DNA of 64,000 nucleotides from an uncultured Christensenella sp. (lineage in GTDB: Bacteria > Bacillota > Clostridia > Christensenellales > UBA3700), in contig CAJUBA010000007.1 of NCBI GenBank assembly GCA_910584635.1, positions 10,891-74,890 on the forward strand, in the 5' to 3' direction. Position 1 is the first letter of the stretch, and every line of letters begins with the position of its first letter. A program made the translations under genes and the position numbers. A model generated the notes under the pieces. That model was not told the origin of the DNA, did not search any database, and was given only the letters and a program-made list of their open reading frames with translations. Positions 35,704 through 44,165 of this stretch are shown here, in pieces.

Positions 35704-36324
35704 TTAACCGTTTTGCTTCACGACAACAACGTTACCCTTTGCTCCGGGAATAGCGCCCTTGATGAAAAGAAGATTACGTTCGGCATCGACTTTTGCCACC
35801 GTGAGGTTTCTAACCGTTACTTTCTCGTTACCCCAATGTCCGGACATTTTCTTGTTCTTGAAAACTCTCGAAGGAGTCGAACAAGCGCCCATGGAGCCTA
35901 CGCCTCTGTGATAGCCGGAACCGTGAGCCATAGGACCGCAGTGATGATTCCATCTCTTTACCGCGCCGGTAAAGCCGTGTCCTTTAGAAGTACCGCTAAC
36001 GTCTACCAACGAACCTTCCGCGAACTGCGCGCAGGTAAGTTCCTGACCGAGTTCGTAAGAAGCGACTTCTGTTCTGAATTCTCTCAAAACTCTTCTGGGA
36101 GTAACGCCCGCTTTCTTGTAATGACCCTTTACAGGCTTGTTGACATTCTTTTCTTTAATGTCGCCGAAGGCAATTTGCAAAGCCTCGTAGCCGTCGTTGT
36201 CAAGGGTTTTCTTTTGCACGATGGGACAGGGTCCCGCCTGAACGATCGTTACAGGAATAACGGTGCCGTCCGGCGCAAAAATCTGACTCATTGCTAACTT
36301 TTTTCCAATGATTGCTTTATTCAT
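35704..36324 (-). CDS. rplC: 50S ribosomal protein L3
   Basis: L3 starts large-subunit assembly and extends a loop to the peptidyl transferase centre. Its 206 aa include SKGHGFTGAVKRWNHHCGPM, with the usual HxGP region and the MSGHWGNEKVTVRNL block. It is 78 bp after rpsJ, the widest gap inside this part of the cluster. Confidence 0.97.
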   Translation of the reverse strand: MNKAIIGKKLAMSQIFAPDGTVIPVTIVQAGPCPIVQKKTLDNDGYEALQIAFGDIKEKNVNKPVKGHYKKAGVTPRRVLREFRTEVASYELGQELTCAQFAEGSLVDVSGTSKGHGFTGAVKRWNHHCGPMAHGSGYHRGVGSMGACSTPSRVFKNKKMSGHWGNEKVTVRNLTVAKVDAERNLLFIKGAIPGAKGNVVVVKQNG

Positions 36325-36402
36325 AGATAAAGTTCATCCTCCTGATTTTATTTCGCAAAACCGCTTTTGCAGTTTTTAATTGACTAATTTATATTGATTT
36401 GC

Positions 36403-36711
36403 TTACAGTTTGATTTGAATATCAACGCCTGCGGGCAAATCGAGTTTCATAAGAGCGTCGACCGCTTTTGCAGTCGGATTCATTATATCGATAAGTCTTT
36501 TGTGAGTACGCAATTCAAATTGCTCTCTGCTATCCTTATACTTGTGAACGGCTCTGATAATCGTAACGATTTCCTTTTCCGTAGGAAGAGGGATAGGTCC
36601 CGATACCTGTACGCCGCTTCTTTTTGCCGTCTCCACTATCTTATCAGCCGCAAGGTCGATAAGGTTGTGATCATACGCTCTAAGTCTGATTCTGATTGTT
36701 TGTCCTGCCAT
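36403..36711 (-). CDS. rpsJ: 30S ribosomal protein S10
   Basis: S10 is the first gene of the cluster and also acts with NusB in antitermination. Its 102 aa begin [20 protein letters not shown] and include [21 protein letters not shown] (residues 38-58), all canonical. AGGAGAAAG precedes the ATG. Confidence 0.98.
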   Translation of the reverse strand: MAGQTIRIRLRAYDHNLIDLAADKIVETAKRSGVQVSGPIPLPTEKEIVTIIRAVHKYKDSREQFELRTHKRLIDIMNPTAKAVDALMKLDLPAGVDIQIKL

Positions 36712-36930
36712 TTTTCTTTCTCCTTTTTACCTAACTTTTTTCTTTTTCTTTGACGCACTTCCGTGCGTTCCGCTTCTGCCCTTAAAAATGGGCTTGCAGA
36801 TAGCCCAATTCCGTTAGTCGCCCGATTGTCGGACTCTTGTCCGCGGAAGTTCTCTCCTTATATAAGCAGTAACCTCCCGCTTCATCCCTTTCAGCATAAG
36901 CACAAATGATTTTACAAGATATAAAGAAAA
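36712..36930 (-). promoter_or_regulatory. structured leader of the S10 operon
   Basis: About 220 nt between the promoter and rpsJ. Possible stems read GGGCTATCTGCAAGCCC, CGCACGGAAGTGCG and a GGACAAGAGTCC hairpin, with purine-rich sequence AAGAAAAAGAAAAAAG before the ribosome binding site. It may be an autoregulatory leader, as is common for ribosomal operons. I cannot match it to a named class. Confidence 0.45.
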
Positions 36931-36936
36931 TACGCA

Positions 36937-36963
36937 ATTATATCAATGTAAAATTTATGTAAA
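36937..36963 (-). promoter_or_regulatory. probable promoter of the S10-spc cluster
   Basis: On the minus strand TTTACA (36958-36963) is 15 bp from TATAAT (36937-36942). TTTTAC one base further gives a 16-bp spacer. It lies about 225 bp upstream of rpsJ. Confidence 0.5.
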
Positions 36964-37043
36964 ATTTTCAAAAACAATGTATTTCTACCCAAATAAGCGA
37001 TTTTTCCGCTTTTACCGGAAAACAAATAAAAGTATTTATTCTA

Positions 37044-37565
37044 CTACTCTTCAAATAAATTAACAAAGTCTACGTTGTTGCTAAACGCGTAATTCAAGGC
37101 GACTTTAACTTGACTTTTGGGCATTGTCTGATTATCTTTCGTTGTTACCTTAACTTCTTCGTAATAGCAACGCTTGAATTTGCGGTTTTTATCATAATAA
37201 GAAATTAAATAGTCGCACTCGTCTATAATTCTCTGATTTAACAGTATTCCCGGCAGTTCCCCCTTTTTAATATCACGTTCAGGGTTTTTCCAACTGTCAA
37301 AGTTTTTATTTAACCATGTTGTATCTTCTATAGAATAAAGTTTGAACATATTCATGCGAAAACGCTGAATATGCGGATATTTAATTTTTAATTCCGTTAC
37401 AACATCATAACATATTTCATTAAAACAGTGTATCGAACCGAAAATGAATTCATCCGCTCCCTTTTCGACAATCAAATTCTCAACAATCTTTTTTACCTTA
37501 TCTTTTAACTTTGCAACTAATTCCCTTTCTCTATAATCTACTTGTCCTATAAATGCTACTTTCAT
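37044..37565 (-). CDS. SLOG-family (DUF1273/YpsA-like) protein
   Basis: A 173-aa protein resembling the YpsA/DUF1273 branch of the SLOG superfamily, Rossmann-like proteins that sense or process nucleotides. MKVAFIGQVDYRERELVAKL opens with a beta strand and glycine turn. VEKGADEFIFGSIHCFNEICYDVVTELKIKYPHI follows (residues about 38-72), the FLFGSxxxFDxxCxxxVxELKxKYP pattern of this group. The start at 37565 is preferred over an upstream ATG because AGAGGAAAT precedes it. The gene is divergent from two tandem XRE regulators, and the shared intergenic region has operator-like repeats. Function unknown. Confidence 0.7.
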   Translation of the reverse strand: MKVAFIGQVDYRERELVAKLKDKVKKIVENLIVEKGADEFIFGSIHCFNEICYDVVTELKIKYPHIQRFRMNMFKLYSIEDTTWLNKNFDSWKNPERDIKKGELPGILLNQRIIDECDYLISYYDKNRKFKRCYYEEVKVTTKDNQTMPKSQVKVALNYAFSNNVDFVNLFEE

Positions 37566-37622
37566 ATTTCCTCTGCGTATTACCATACTTTGAATAATAA
37601 GTTAATTATATCCCCATTATAA

Positions 37623-37668
37623 TATAGGATTTCCTATAAATCAATCTTTTCAATTAGATTTCCTATAA
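37623..37668. promoter_or_regulatory. operator-like repeats between the SLOG gene and the XRE pair
   Basis: A perfect dyad TATAGGA-TT-TCCTATA (37623-37638) and a second half-copy GATTTCCTATAAA (37657-37669) lie about 34 bp apart. The second overlaps a TATAAA -10-like box for the rightward regulator. Autoregulation by the XRE proteins is likely but unproven. Confidence 0.5.
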
Positions 37669-37690
37669 AATACTTTTAGAGGTCTGTTGC

Positions 37691-37903
37691 ATGAAACTAA
37701 ATTACGGCGAAGCGTTAAAACAACAAAGAACACTGATGGGTTATACGCAAGAACAGTTATCTAAGGCTACTGGAATTGCACAACCTAATATCAGTGCATG
37801 GGAAAATAATGTTTACGCTCCTAGCATGGACTTTTGTATTATACTGGCAGATTTCTATGGCATTTCAATTGATGAATTAGTGGGAAGAGATTTTCCCAAA
37901 TAA
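37691..37903 (+). CDS. XRE-family helix-turn-helix regulator
   Basis: A 70-aa single-domain Cro/C1-type DNA-binding protein. The helix-turn-helix is QEQLSKATGIAQPNISAWEN at about residues 20-39. The end GISIDELVGRD is typical of short phage-like repressors. GAGG lies nine bases before the ATG. It is paralogous to the next gene (GISxDELVGRD ends), pointing to tandem duplication. Confidence 0.88.
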   Translation: MKLNYGEALKQQRTLMGYTQEQLSKATGIAQPNISAWENNVYAPSMDFCIILADFYGISIDELVGRDFPK

Positions 37904-37920
37904 TTGTATACAATACAAAA

Positions 37921-38130
37921 ATGAAAAATTACGGCGAACTTCTAAAAGAAATTAGAATTGAACGCGGGAAAACGCTTAAAGATATTGAAAAGGCAACCGG
38001 AATCAGCAATTCTAATCTAAGCAGATGGGAAAATAACAAAGTTGTTCCCAGTATATTTTTCTGTGAAAAACTTGCCGATTATTATGGAATTTCCCTCGAT
38101 GAATTAGTAGGTAGAGATAATCAAAAATAA
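37921..38130 (+). CDS. XRE-family helix-turn-helix regulator, tandem paralogue
   Basis: A 69-aa single-domain Cro/C1-type protein (LKDIEKATGISNSNLSRWEN as helix-turn-helix, GISLDELVGRDNQK at the end). It is 17 bp downstream of its paralogue. The recognition helices differ (AQPNISAWEN against SNSNLSRWEN), so the two probably bind different operators. I see no clear ribosome binding site before its ATG, so translation may be coupled. Confidence 0.85.
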   Translation: MKNYGELLKEIRIERGKTLKDIEKATGISNSNLSRWENNKVVPSIFFCEKLADYYGISLDELVGRDNQK

Positions 38131-38216
38131 TTAACTATATTCCCAATATTTCGTCGACTAGTTTTTAACTAAGCAGTATTTTACAAAATTAAGCGCATAG
38201 CCTTCGGCATTGAATT

Positions 38217-38310
38217 AGATTCTTCGACTACGCTACGCTCCGCTCAATATGACGGGAGAGTTAATAAAGTTTGTATACTTACCCGTCATTCTGAGCCTGT
38301 CGAAGAATCT
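38217..38310. repeat. dispersed CGAAGAATCT-type repeat, copy C
   Basis: A 94-bp unit from AGATTCTTCGACTACGC to GTCGAAGAATCT, with CTCAATATGACGGGAG and ACCCGTCATTCTGAG inside. The left flank ATAGCCTTCGGCATTGAATT matches copy B. It lies after the XRE pair. Bases 38131-38392 otherwise hold only this repeat and a TCCTACCAAA/TTTGGTAGGA inverted repeat near 38342-38384 that may terminate transcription. Confidence 0.7.
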
Positions 38311-38392
38311 AGTTTAATTAAATAATCAGTATAAAATAAGTCCTACCAAAATCGAGCGTAGCACAGATTTTACGTTTGGTAGGAAAAGCCCC

Positions 38393-39691
38393 CTATAAAT
38401 TCATTGCGTTTTCGTCTAACAAAAAGCGCTCCACTCCGATATATAAAATTCCTTTTTCATCGTGCCACGGGATTATATCGTCTTTTACTACTACTATTTT
38501 TTTGAACGAATCGTCTATTCTGTTCAGCGAGTTGGTTTCTTGCAATCGCTTATCTTCATTTCCCACGGAAAGCGCAGACTGAATATAGTATCTTTGACTC
38601 GCCCGATTTGCAACAAAATCAACTTCAAGTTGCGTCCTTTTACTTTTTCCGTCTTCTGCGCGGTAGTTGTATTCCACTACGCCTACGTCTACGTTAAATT
38701 CTCTTATCAACAACTCGTTGTAAATGATATTTTCCATAATATGATTTTCTTCGAGTTGTCTAAAATTAAGCCTTGCGTTTCTAAGACCTATATCCGAAAA
38801 ATAATATTTAAGCGGAGAACCTATATATTTTCTTCCCTTTACGTCATATCTTTGAGCCTTATACAAAATAAAAGCGTCAATAAAACTGTCAAGATATTTC
38901 ATTACTGTTTCTTCGTCTATTTTTATATTCTTTTTGCTTGAAAAGGTGTTTGCCAAATTATGCGGACTGGTCAGCGAACCGATAGACGAAGATACCACGT
39001 TCAACGCGTCTTCTAGTACCGACTTGTTTTTGTTTATATTGTTTCTTGCAATAATATCGTCCAAATATATTTTGTCAAATAAATCTTGAAGATATTTACT
39101 TTTATCCGCATGAGTTTTTTGAGCCGTTACCAACGGCATACCCCCGTAAGTAAAATACTCTCTCCACGCTTCTCTTTTGTCGCCTTCATAGGCGTTGTAA
39201 AATTCTGCGAACGATAACGGATTTACTCTTATTTCATCACCTCTTCCGCGAAATTCTGTAAGTATATCCGAAGACAGCATTTTAGAGTTACTGCCGGTAA
39301 CGTAAATATCTACGTTCTTAATCTTCATAATTCCCAAAAGCACGTCGACAAACCCTATCTTTTCAGCGCTATCTTCCAAGTAAGGATTTTTTATCGTTGC
39401 GACTTTTTGAATTTCATCCAAAAAAACATAGTGCTTTTTATTAGTATCTACTATCATCGAGCGAATATATTTGCCAAGTTCCAACGGGTTTCTATACATT
39501 ATATTAGCATCGTCATCCAAAGCCAACTCAATTATCTGCTCGTCTTTTACTCCTATGGAATTCAAATAACTGTGATATATATTAAACAGCAAGAAGGATT
39601 TACCGCACCTTCTTATGCCGGTAATTACCTTTATCAGACCGTTTTCTTTTTTGCGGATAAGTTTGTCCAAATATCTTTTTCGCTCGATCAT
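38393..39691 (-). CDS. AAA_14/DUF4143 family ATPase
   Basis: A 432-aa ATPase of the AAA_14 plus DUF4143 type, common in bacteria and of mostly unknown role. The Walker A motif is GIRRCGKSFLL (residues 25-35), Walker B is YVFLDEIQKV near 92, and a sensor-like DIYVTGSNSKML follows. The C-terminal half (about 220-400) carries a RYDVKGRKYIGSPLKYYFSDIGLRN-like region typical of DUF4143. It may include a PD-(D/E)xK-like core (EVDFVANR). It is transcribed from a perfect consensus promoter flanked by inverted repeats. Possible roles include toxin, defence or substrate-recruiting ATPase; sequence does not decide. Confidence 0.88.
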   Translation of the reverse strand: MIERKRYLDKLIRKKENGLIKVITGIRRCGKSFLLFNIYHSYLNSIGVKDEQIIELALDDDANIMYRNPLELGKYIRSMIVDTNKKHYVFLDEIQKVATIKNPYLEDSAEKIGFVDVLLGIMKIKNVDIYVTGSNSKMLSSDILTEFRGRGDEIRVNPLSFAEFYNAYEGDKREAWREYFTYGGMPLVTAQKTHADKSKYLQDLFDKIYLDDIIARNNINKNKSVLEDALNVVSSSIGSLTSPHNLANTFSSKKNIKIDEETVMKYLDSFIDAFILYKAQRYDVKGRKYIGSPLKYYFSDIGLRNARLNFRQLEENHIMENIIYNELLIREFNVDVGVVEYNYRAEDGKSKRTQLEVDFVANRASQRYYIQSALSVGNEDKRLQETNSLNRIDDSFKKIVVVKDDIIPWHDEKGILYIGVERFLLDENAMNL

Positions 39692-39702
39692 ACTCTCTCC
39701 AA

Positions 39703-39828
39703 AATCGGGAAAAATGCGTATTTACGCAATTTATCCGATTTGCTTAGTGTTTGTATTATACCCAATATAAATAATAATGTCAATACCCACATCCGAAAAT
39801 TTTGCGTAAATACGCATTTTCCCCGATT
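39703..39828. repeat. 27-bp inverted repeats bracketing the ATPase promoter
   Basis: 39703-39729 and 39802-39828 are inverted copies with one mismatch. Each contains the dyad TGCGTAtttACGCA and an ATCGGG end. The 72-bp interval contains the whole promoter. They could be paired operators, one on each side of the promoter, or recombination sites of an invertible segment. Confidence 0.75.
39755..39783 (-). promoter_or_regulatory. perfect consensus sigma-A promoter of the ATPase gene
   Basis: TTGACA (39778-39783), 17-bp spacer and TATAAT (39755-39760) on the minus strand. It is the best sigma-A promoter in the window and reads into the ATPase gene, whose start is 63 bp downstream. So strong a promoter flanked by operator-like dyads suggests tight repression. 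Confidence 0.85.
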
Positions 39829-39862
39829 CGAAGATTTTTAATAGCAGCGCGCTAAACGAATA

Positions 39863-39891
39863 AAAGACGCAAGTTTCTATCCTGCGTCTTT
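39863..39891 (-). terminator. terminator after the DUF1858 gene
   Basis: AAAGACGCA/TGCGTCTTT stem with an 11-nt loop, followed on the minus strand by TTATTC. It lies about 35 bp beyond the DUF1858 stop. Confidence 0.7.
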
Positions 39892-39925
39892 CATTAAATC
39901 TTTATTTAAGTCAAATTCAAGCGAA

Positions 39926-40120
39926 TTATACTTCGTTGAGTTTTTTGACAAGTTCGTCCACATCTACGCCGTGAACCATAGCGGCTTCTTCGATAGTTTC
40001 TCCTCTCGCCATCGCGCATCCGAAACAATGCATACCGATGCTCAAAAGTACGTTTGCGATCTCCTCGCCGTTTTCCTGTTGAAGAGCCTCCGCTATAAGC
40101 ATATCCTTTGTTATTGCCAT
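39926..40120 (-). CDS. DUF1858 domain protein
   Basis: A 64-aa single-domain protein of the DUF1858 family. It has two cysteines in MHCFGCAMARGETIEEAAMVHG (read at residues 31-52), the CxxC of the family, often fused or adjacent to hybrid-cluster or redox proteins. It may bind a metal or cycle a disulfide. GGGAGGCG lies before the ATG. It stands alone between its own terminator and the zinc-ribbon gene upstream. Confidence 0.85.
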   Translation of the reverse strand: MAITKDMLIAEALQQENGEEIANVLLSIGMHCFGCAMARGETIEEAAMVHGVDVDELVKKLNEV

Positions 40121-40184
40121 ATTGCGCCTCCCGTAACTTAGTATAAGTAGATTATACAGTATTATTAAACGTTTGGCTATCGTT

Positions 40185-41309
40185 TTAAGCCAGATATTTG
40201 AAATACAGCCAAATCAAAATTCCTACGGCTACGCCTATTGATAAAACAATGCTTCCGATTTTGACGGGCGACTTAGGATAATTGCCTATGATACGCTTGG
40301 AACGTCCGTTTACGATACAGCCGTAAGACTTGCCCGCGTATTTATAATTAAACACCCAAATAGGCACAAGCACGTACTTATAAGTGCGCTCCGTAAACAA
40401 ATTGTCCATCCTGACGTAGTCTATTACGTCGGCGTTGTACTGCGACACTATCAACGCGCGCATTGACTCTTCCATCATATTCTTGGCTTCCGACCAACTG
40501 ACATCGAGTCCTTTATCGTATCTTTCCGCCGAATACCCCGACATAAATTGAGAATGATACTCCATAGAATTGTCGGTATCGAATCCGCCCAACTTTTTCA
40601 AGTTTTTCTGCGTAATGGATTTGCTCGCTTCAATTTGCACGTCGTTAAAGAAGTTTTCCAATCTTCCCGAATCGCTGTACCATCTGGTTCTTGTTACCGT
40701 ACGTCTGTTCTTACCGCTGCCGACCGTGGTCGTATAATATTTACCGTATCTAATTGAATAGGAACAGTCGCAATTACTGTCAAAGGTAAAAACTGGAATA
40801 TACAAACCCGAACACGGTTGTCTTTCCGCGTTTTTTCTCAACTTAGACGGCGCGATATGCTTGCTTTTCAGCCACTTGGCATAAATGATTGGTACTTCAC
40901 GCTTGCTCACTTTGAACGGTAAGATTCCGTTGGGACGCAAACCGTCAACCTCGTCCGACAGCACGATATTGGAAGCGTTGCAAAAAGGACAGTTGACGAC
41001 AACTTCGTACTGCGGTAAAAGCGTTATCGCTCCGCACGAATTGCATTTGACGCTCTTTACGCCCTGCCAACTCTCGAACCCTTGTTCCACTTCGTCGTCA
41101 TACGGCAACTCGGACGCGCAGCCTACTTCTTGCAACTCCTGTTCGCTTTTACAGTAATCGCATTTGAGTTTACCGCTTTCCGGGTCATAATATAGAAAGT
41201 TTCCGCAGTTGGGACATTTATATATTTCACTGTTAAGATTTTCTCCGTATCCGCCGCTTTTTACGTCGGCGGATTTTTGGTTCTGATCTTGTGATTGAAA
41301 TTCCGTCAT
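40185..41309 (-). CDS. zinc-ribbon membrane protein, partner of the SPFH protein (YdjG-like)
   Basis: A 374-aa protein. Two zinc ribbons lie in the first 135 residues: CPNCGNFLYYDPESGKLKCDYC (residues 32-53), and CNSCG with CPFC near 90 and 110. A soluble middle follows, and the last 25 residues form a membrane helix (IGSIVLSIGVAVGILIWLYF). It lies 24 bp after the SPFH gene. The pairing matches the ydjG/ydjI arrangement of Bacillus, where the proteins form a membrane-stress complex that recruits a PspA homologue. No PspA homologue is in this window. Confidence 0.78.
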   Translation of the reverse strand: MTEFQSQDQNQKSADVKSGGYGENLNSEIYKCPNCGNFLYYDPESGKLKCDYCKSEQELQEVGCASELPYDDEVEQGFESWQGVKSVKCNSCGAITLLPQYEVVVNCPFCNASNIVLSDEVDGLRPNGILPFKVSKREVPIIYAKWLKSKHIAPSKLRKNAERQPCSGLYIPVFTFDSNCDCSYSIRYGKYYTTTVGSGKNRRTVTRTRWYSDSGRLENFFNDVQIEASKSITQKNLKKLGGFDTDNSMEYHSQFMSGYSAERYDKGLDVSWSEAKNMMEESMRALIVSQYNADVIDYVRMDNLFTERTYKYVLVPIWVFNYKYAGKSYGCIVNGRSKRIIGNYPKSPVKIGSIVLSIGVAVGILIWLYFKYLA

Positions 41310-41333
41310 TTTAACCTCGAAAGGATTTAGTTA

Positions 41334-42482
41334 TCAATCTTGCTTTGCTCCGCATTCCGGGCAAAATTTTTGATTGCTTTGCAATTTGTGTCCGCATTCT
41401 TTACAGACCTTTGCGCCCATTTTCGCTCCGCACTCGGGACAGAATTTGGTTTTCGCGTTTACTTCCGTTCCGCATACTGGACACTTAACTTTTTCAACCG
41501 TCATTTTCTCTCCGCATTCGGGGCAGAATTTCGCTCCCTTTTTTACTGCGGCATGACATTTAGGACACTCCGCGGAAGTAAGTTGTTCCGCGCTTTTAGC
41601 GTTGGCGTTCGGCATCTCCGCGGCGCTCATATTGTCGGCGAATACTTTTCCGAATCCAAGACCCGCGCCCATGCCAATACCCATACCGCTTATTCCGCCG
41701 GGATTGTTTGCAGCCGCTTTCATAGCCTCCAACGTTTCGAGTTGAGCATGCTGTTGCATAGCGCCCTGCATTACGCCGACGTTCGTACGCTTGTCGAGCA
41801 TTTTCTCCACTTCTTCGGGCAAAGAAAGATTTTCTATGACAAGAGCGTCTATCTCGATACCTATCTTTTCAAATTCATCGAAAAGTTTTTGCTTCGCCAT
41901 CTCTGCCAACTCGTCGTAATGCATCGCAAGATCCAACGCGGGTATCTGCGCTTCGGCAATGACGTTGGAAAGCGTTGACGTGATTATCTTTTTGAAATAA
42001 TCGTCGACGTTTTTGACGGTAAAACTGTTCATCGAACCTATGAGTTCTCTGAGCGCGTTCGTAGGCGTTCCGACGGAGAATGAGTAAACGCCGAAACCTC
42101 TTACTCTGACTACGCCGAAATCCGAATCTCTCATCATAACGGGGTTTGACGTACCCCATTTCATATTGAGAAACTGTTTCGTGGAAATAAAATATACGTC
42201 GCCAGTATAAGGGCTTTCCCACATAAATTTCCAGTTGTAAAGTTGTGTCAAAAGCGGGAAGTTTTTGATATCGTCCAAAGCATACGTACCCGGCTCGAAT
42301 ACGTCCGCAAGTTTACCCTCCTGTATAAACAACGCTTTCTGTCCCTCTCTGACTACAAGACGGGACTTTCTCATTATCTCTTCTTTTCTCTCCAAAGGAT
42401 ATTTATAGATTATGTCGTTTACGTTGTCGCTCTCCCACTGAATGACTTTTCTAAACTGTTTTTTCAAAAATTCAAATGCCAT
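41334..42482 (-). CDS. SPFH-domain protein with C-terminal zinc ribbons (YdjI-like)
   Basis: A 382-aa protein. Residues about 25-235 form an SPFH/virion-core-like domain (LVVREGQKALFIQEGKLADVF at 42-62; FSVGTPTNALRELIGSMNSF). A glycine/methionine-rich linker (NNPGGISGMGIGMGAGLGFG) follows. The C-terminal 90 residues hold four CxxC zinc-ribbon halves, repeated as CPKCH, CPECGEKM, CPVCG and CPECGAKM. It likely scaffolds a membrane microdomain with the zinc-ribbon membrane protein encoded next. The ATG has GGAGG upstream, and a strong promoter lies about 50 bp before it. Confidence 0.88.
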   Translation of the reverse strand: MAFEFLKKQFRKVIQWESDNVNDIIYKYPLERKEEIMRKSRLVVREGQKALFIQEGKLADVFEPGTYALDDIKNFPLLTQLYNWKFMWESPYTGDVYFISTKQFLNMKWGTSNPVMMRDSDFGVVRVRGFGVYSFSVGTPTNALRELIGSMNSFTVKNVDDYFKKIITSTLSNVIAEAQIPALDLAMHYDELAEMAKQKLFDEFEKIGIEIDALVIENLSLPEEVEKMLDKRTNVGVMQGAMQQHAQLETLEAMKAAANNPGGISGMGIGMGAGLGFGKVFADNMSAAEMPNANAKSAEQLTSAECPKCHAAVKKGAKFCPECGEKMTVEKVKCPVCGTEVNAKTKFCPECGAKMGAKVCKECGHKLQSNQKFCPECGAKQD

Positions 42483-42530
42483 GAATTTTACCTCCTATTT
42501 TCGGAATAATCTTTTCCGACTACCGATTTA

Positions 42531-42560
42531 ATTATAATATTTGCGTAAGTTTTATGTCAA
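42531..42560 (-). promoter_or_regulatory. consensus promoter of the SPFH operon
   Basis: TTGACA (42555-42560) and TATAAT (42531-42536) with an 18-bp spacer, on the minus strand. Confidence 0.75.
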
Positions 42561-42649
42561 GATTAAAATTATGTAAGTTTTGCATTACTTATGTTTTTTC
42601 CGACATATTTCGCAGACATATTTTATCTTACGCCGTCATAGTCTTTTGT

Positions 42650-44065
42650 ATGAAAAAAAAGTTTTTATCGACAGTTATTGTTCTTATTATTATCCTATCC
42701 GCAATCACTGCGGCTTCATGCGCAAAACAGCAAGATTGCACAACTTACGAGATATGGCTTGACTTCAACGAAGAAGGCGTTGCCTGCGCGCAAAAACTGC
42801 ATTTCGTCAACGATTCGGACTATGCGCTGGAAAATATTAAACTCAACGTATACGCCAACGCTTTCGACGCCAAAAAGCCTTTGCCATGTACTCCGCAAGA
42901 ACAGGCGGAAGCGTACCCCAACGGCGTAAGTTTCGGCAAATTCGATCTCGAACAGGTTCACGGCGATTTCAAAAGTTACGACTTTGATTTTGACAGCAAT
43001 CTCATTACGATTGAACTCGAACAGCCTCTTAAAAAAGGAGAAAGCGCGGATATTCAATTCGTATACTCTCTCACTCTTCCCAACAATCTTTTAAGATACG
43101 GCTACAATGACCGCGGAGTATCGCTTACCGGCTTTTATCCGCAACTGTGCGCGCTAGTAGACGGAGAGTGGTACTACGACGAATTCTGCGCAATTGGCGA
43201 TCCGTATTTTGCAGACGTAGCCAATTACGAAGTCCATTTCAATCTACCCGAAGGTTGCGAATACGTATCGAGCGGTAAAAGCCAAACGAAAGAACAGGAC
43301 GGTGAAATAGCGGTCGACGCAAGCGCAAAAAAGATAAGGGATTTTGCATTGATTGTATCTCCCGAATTGCAAAAAAGAAGCGAAAAATACAAAGGCGTGG
43401 AACTCAATTATTTAGGCTCCAATCCCCATACTCTTGAATATGCAAAAAAAGCGCTCGATGTGTATTCCTCGCTATTCGGTAAATACGCCTACGATACTTT
43501 GTCTATCGCCGATATGCCCTTTGTCGCGGGCGGCATGGAATACGGAAGTATTTGCGTAATAAACGAAGACGTAAAAGACGTGGCTTACGAAGAAGTAGTA
43601 GCGCACGAAATCGCTCATCAGTGGTGGTATTCGGCAGTCGGAAGCAACAACCTTATAAACGCTTGGCAAGACGAAGGACTTACCAATTATTCGACGTATC
43701 TTTACTTCGTCGAAAACTGCAATATCCAATACGCAGATTTAATGATAAGCGACGCTTACTCTCAATACTCGAGATTCTGCGATATACAAAACTCTGTCGG
43801 AGAACCTGCCAACGGAAAACTTGGCGGTAAACTTACGGAATTCCCCGGCAATTATTACTATACGAATCTTACCTATAATAAATCCCTTATGCTGTGGAAA
43901 CACGCGCAAGACACGCTGGGTAAAAATACGCTTCTAAAAGCGCTGAATAATTACGCAAACAAATATAAATTCGAAATAGCAAGCGAAGACGATTTGTGGA
44001 ATTCGCTTGACGAAATTCAACCCGGCTCAAGCAATATGCTAAAAGACTATATAAAAGCCGTGTAA
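42650..44065 (+). CDS. M1-family zinc metallopeptidase, putative lipoprotein
   Basis: A 471-aa aminopeptidase-N-like protein. Residues 1-23 form a lipoprotein signal (KKKFLSTVIVLIIILSAI then TAASC), with the cysteine as lipid attachment site. The zinc site is HEIAHQWW near residue 317, with the third-ligand glutamate in AWQDEGLTNY. The substrate-binding GGMEYG sits where M1 enzymes have GAMEN. It should be anchored outside the membrane and trim peptides. The start at 42650 is chosen because it gives a clean signal peptide, although no good ribosome binding site precedes it. M1 enzymes are usually longer because of a C-terminal helical domain, largely missing here. Confidence 0.87.
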   Translation: MKKKFLSTVIVLIIILSAITAASCAKQQDCTTYEIWLDFNEEGVACAQKLHFVNDSDYALENIKLNVYANAFDAKKPLPCTPQEQAEAYPNGVSFGKFDLEQVHGDFKSYDFDFDSNLITIELEQPLKKGESADIQFVYSLTLPNNLLRYGYNDRGVSLTGFYPQLCALVDGEWYYDEFCAIGDPYFADVANYEVHFNLPEGCEYVSSGKSQTKEQDGEIAVDASAKKIRDFALIVSPELQKRSEKYKGVELNYLGSNPHTLEYAKKALDVYSSLFGKYAYDTLSIADMPFVAGGMEYGSICVINEDVKDVAYEEVVAHEIAHQWWYSAVGSNNLINAWQDEGLTNYSTYLYFVENCNIQYADLMISDAYSQYSRFCDIQNSVGEPANGKLGGKLTEFPGNYYYTNLTYNKSLMLWKHAQDTLGKNTLLKALNNYANKYKFEIASEDDLWNSLDEIQPGSSNMLKDYIKAV

Positions 44066-44074
44066 AAAATATTC

Positions 44075-44107
44075 AACCGAAATCCGAATCATTTTTGGAT
44101 TTCGGTT
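44075..44107. terminator. terminator after the M1 peptidase gene
   Basis: AACCGAAATCC/GGATTTCGGTT, an 11-bp perfect stem 10 bp after the stop codon, with a short T-rich stretch downstream. Confidence 0.65.
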
Positions 44108-44165
44108 AAACTTTACTTTTCCGACTAGTTGTAGAATCTCCGTTTGCGTCGGTCTTAGTCGAAAT

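Noticed and set aside
36712..36930. Riboswitch in the S10 leader
   Set aside because: Several stems are possible, but no known riboswitch core is recognisable. It is called only a structured leader.
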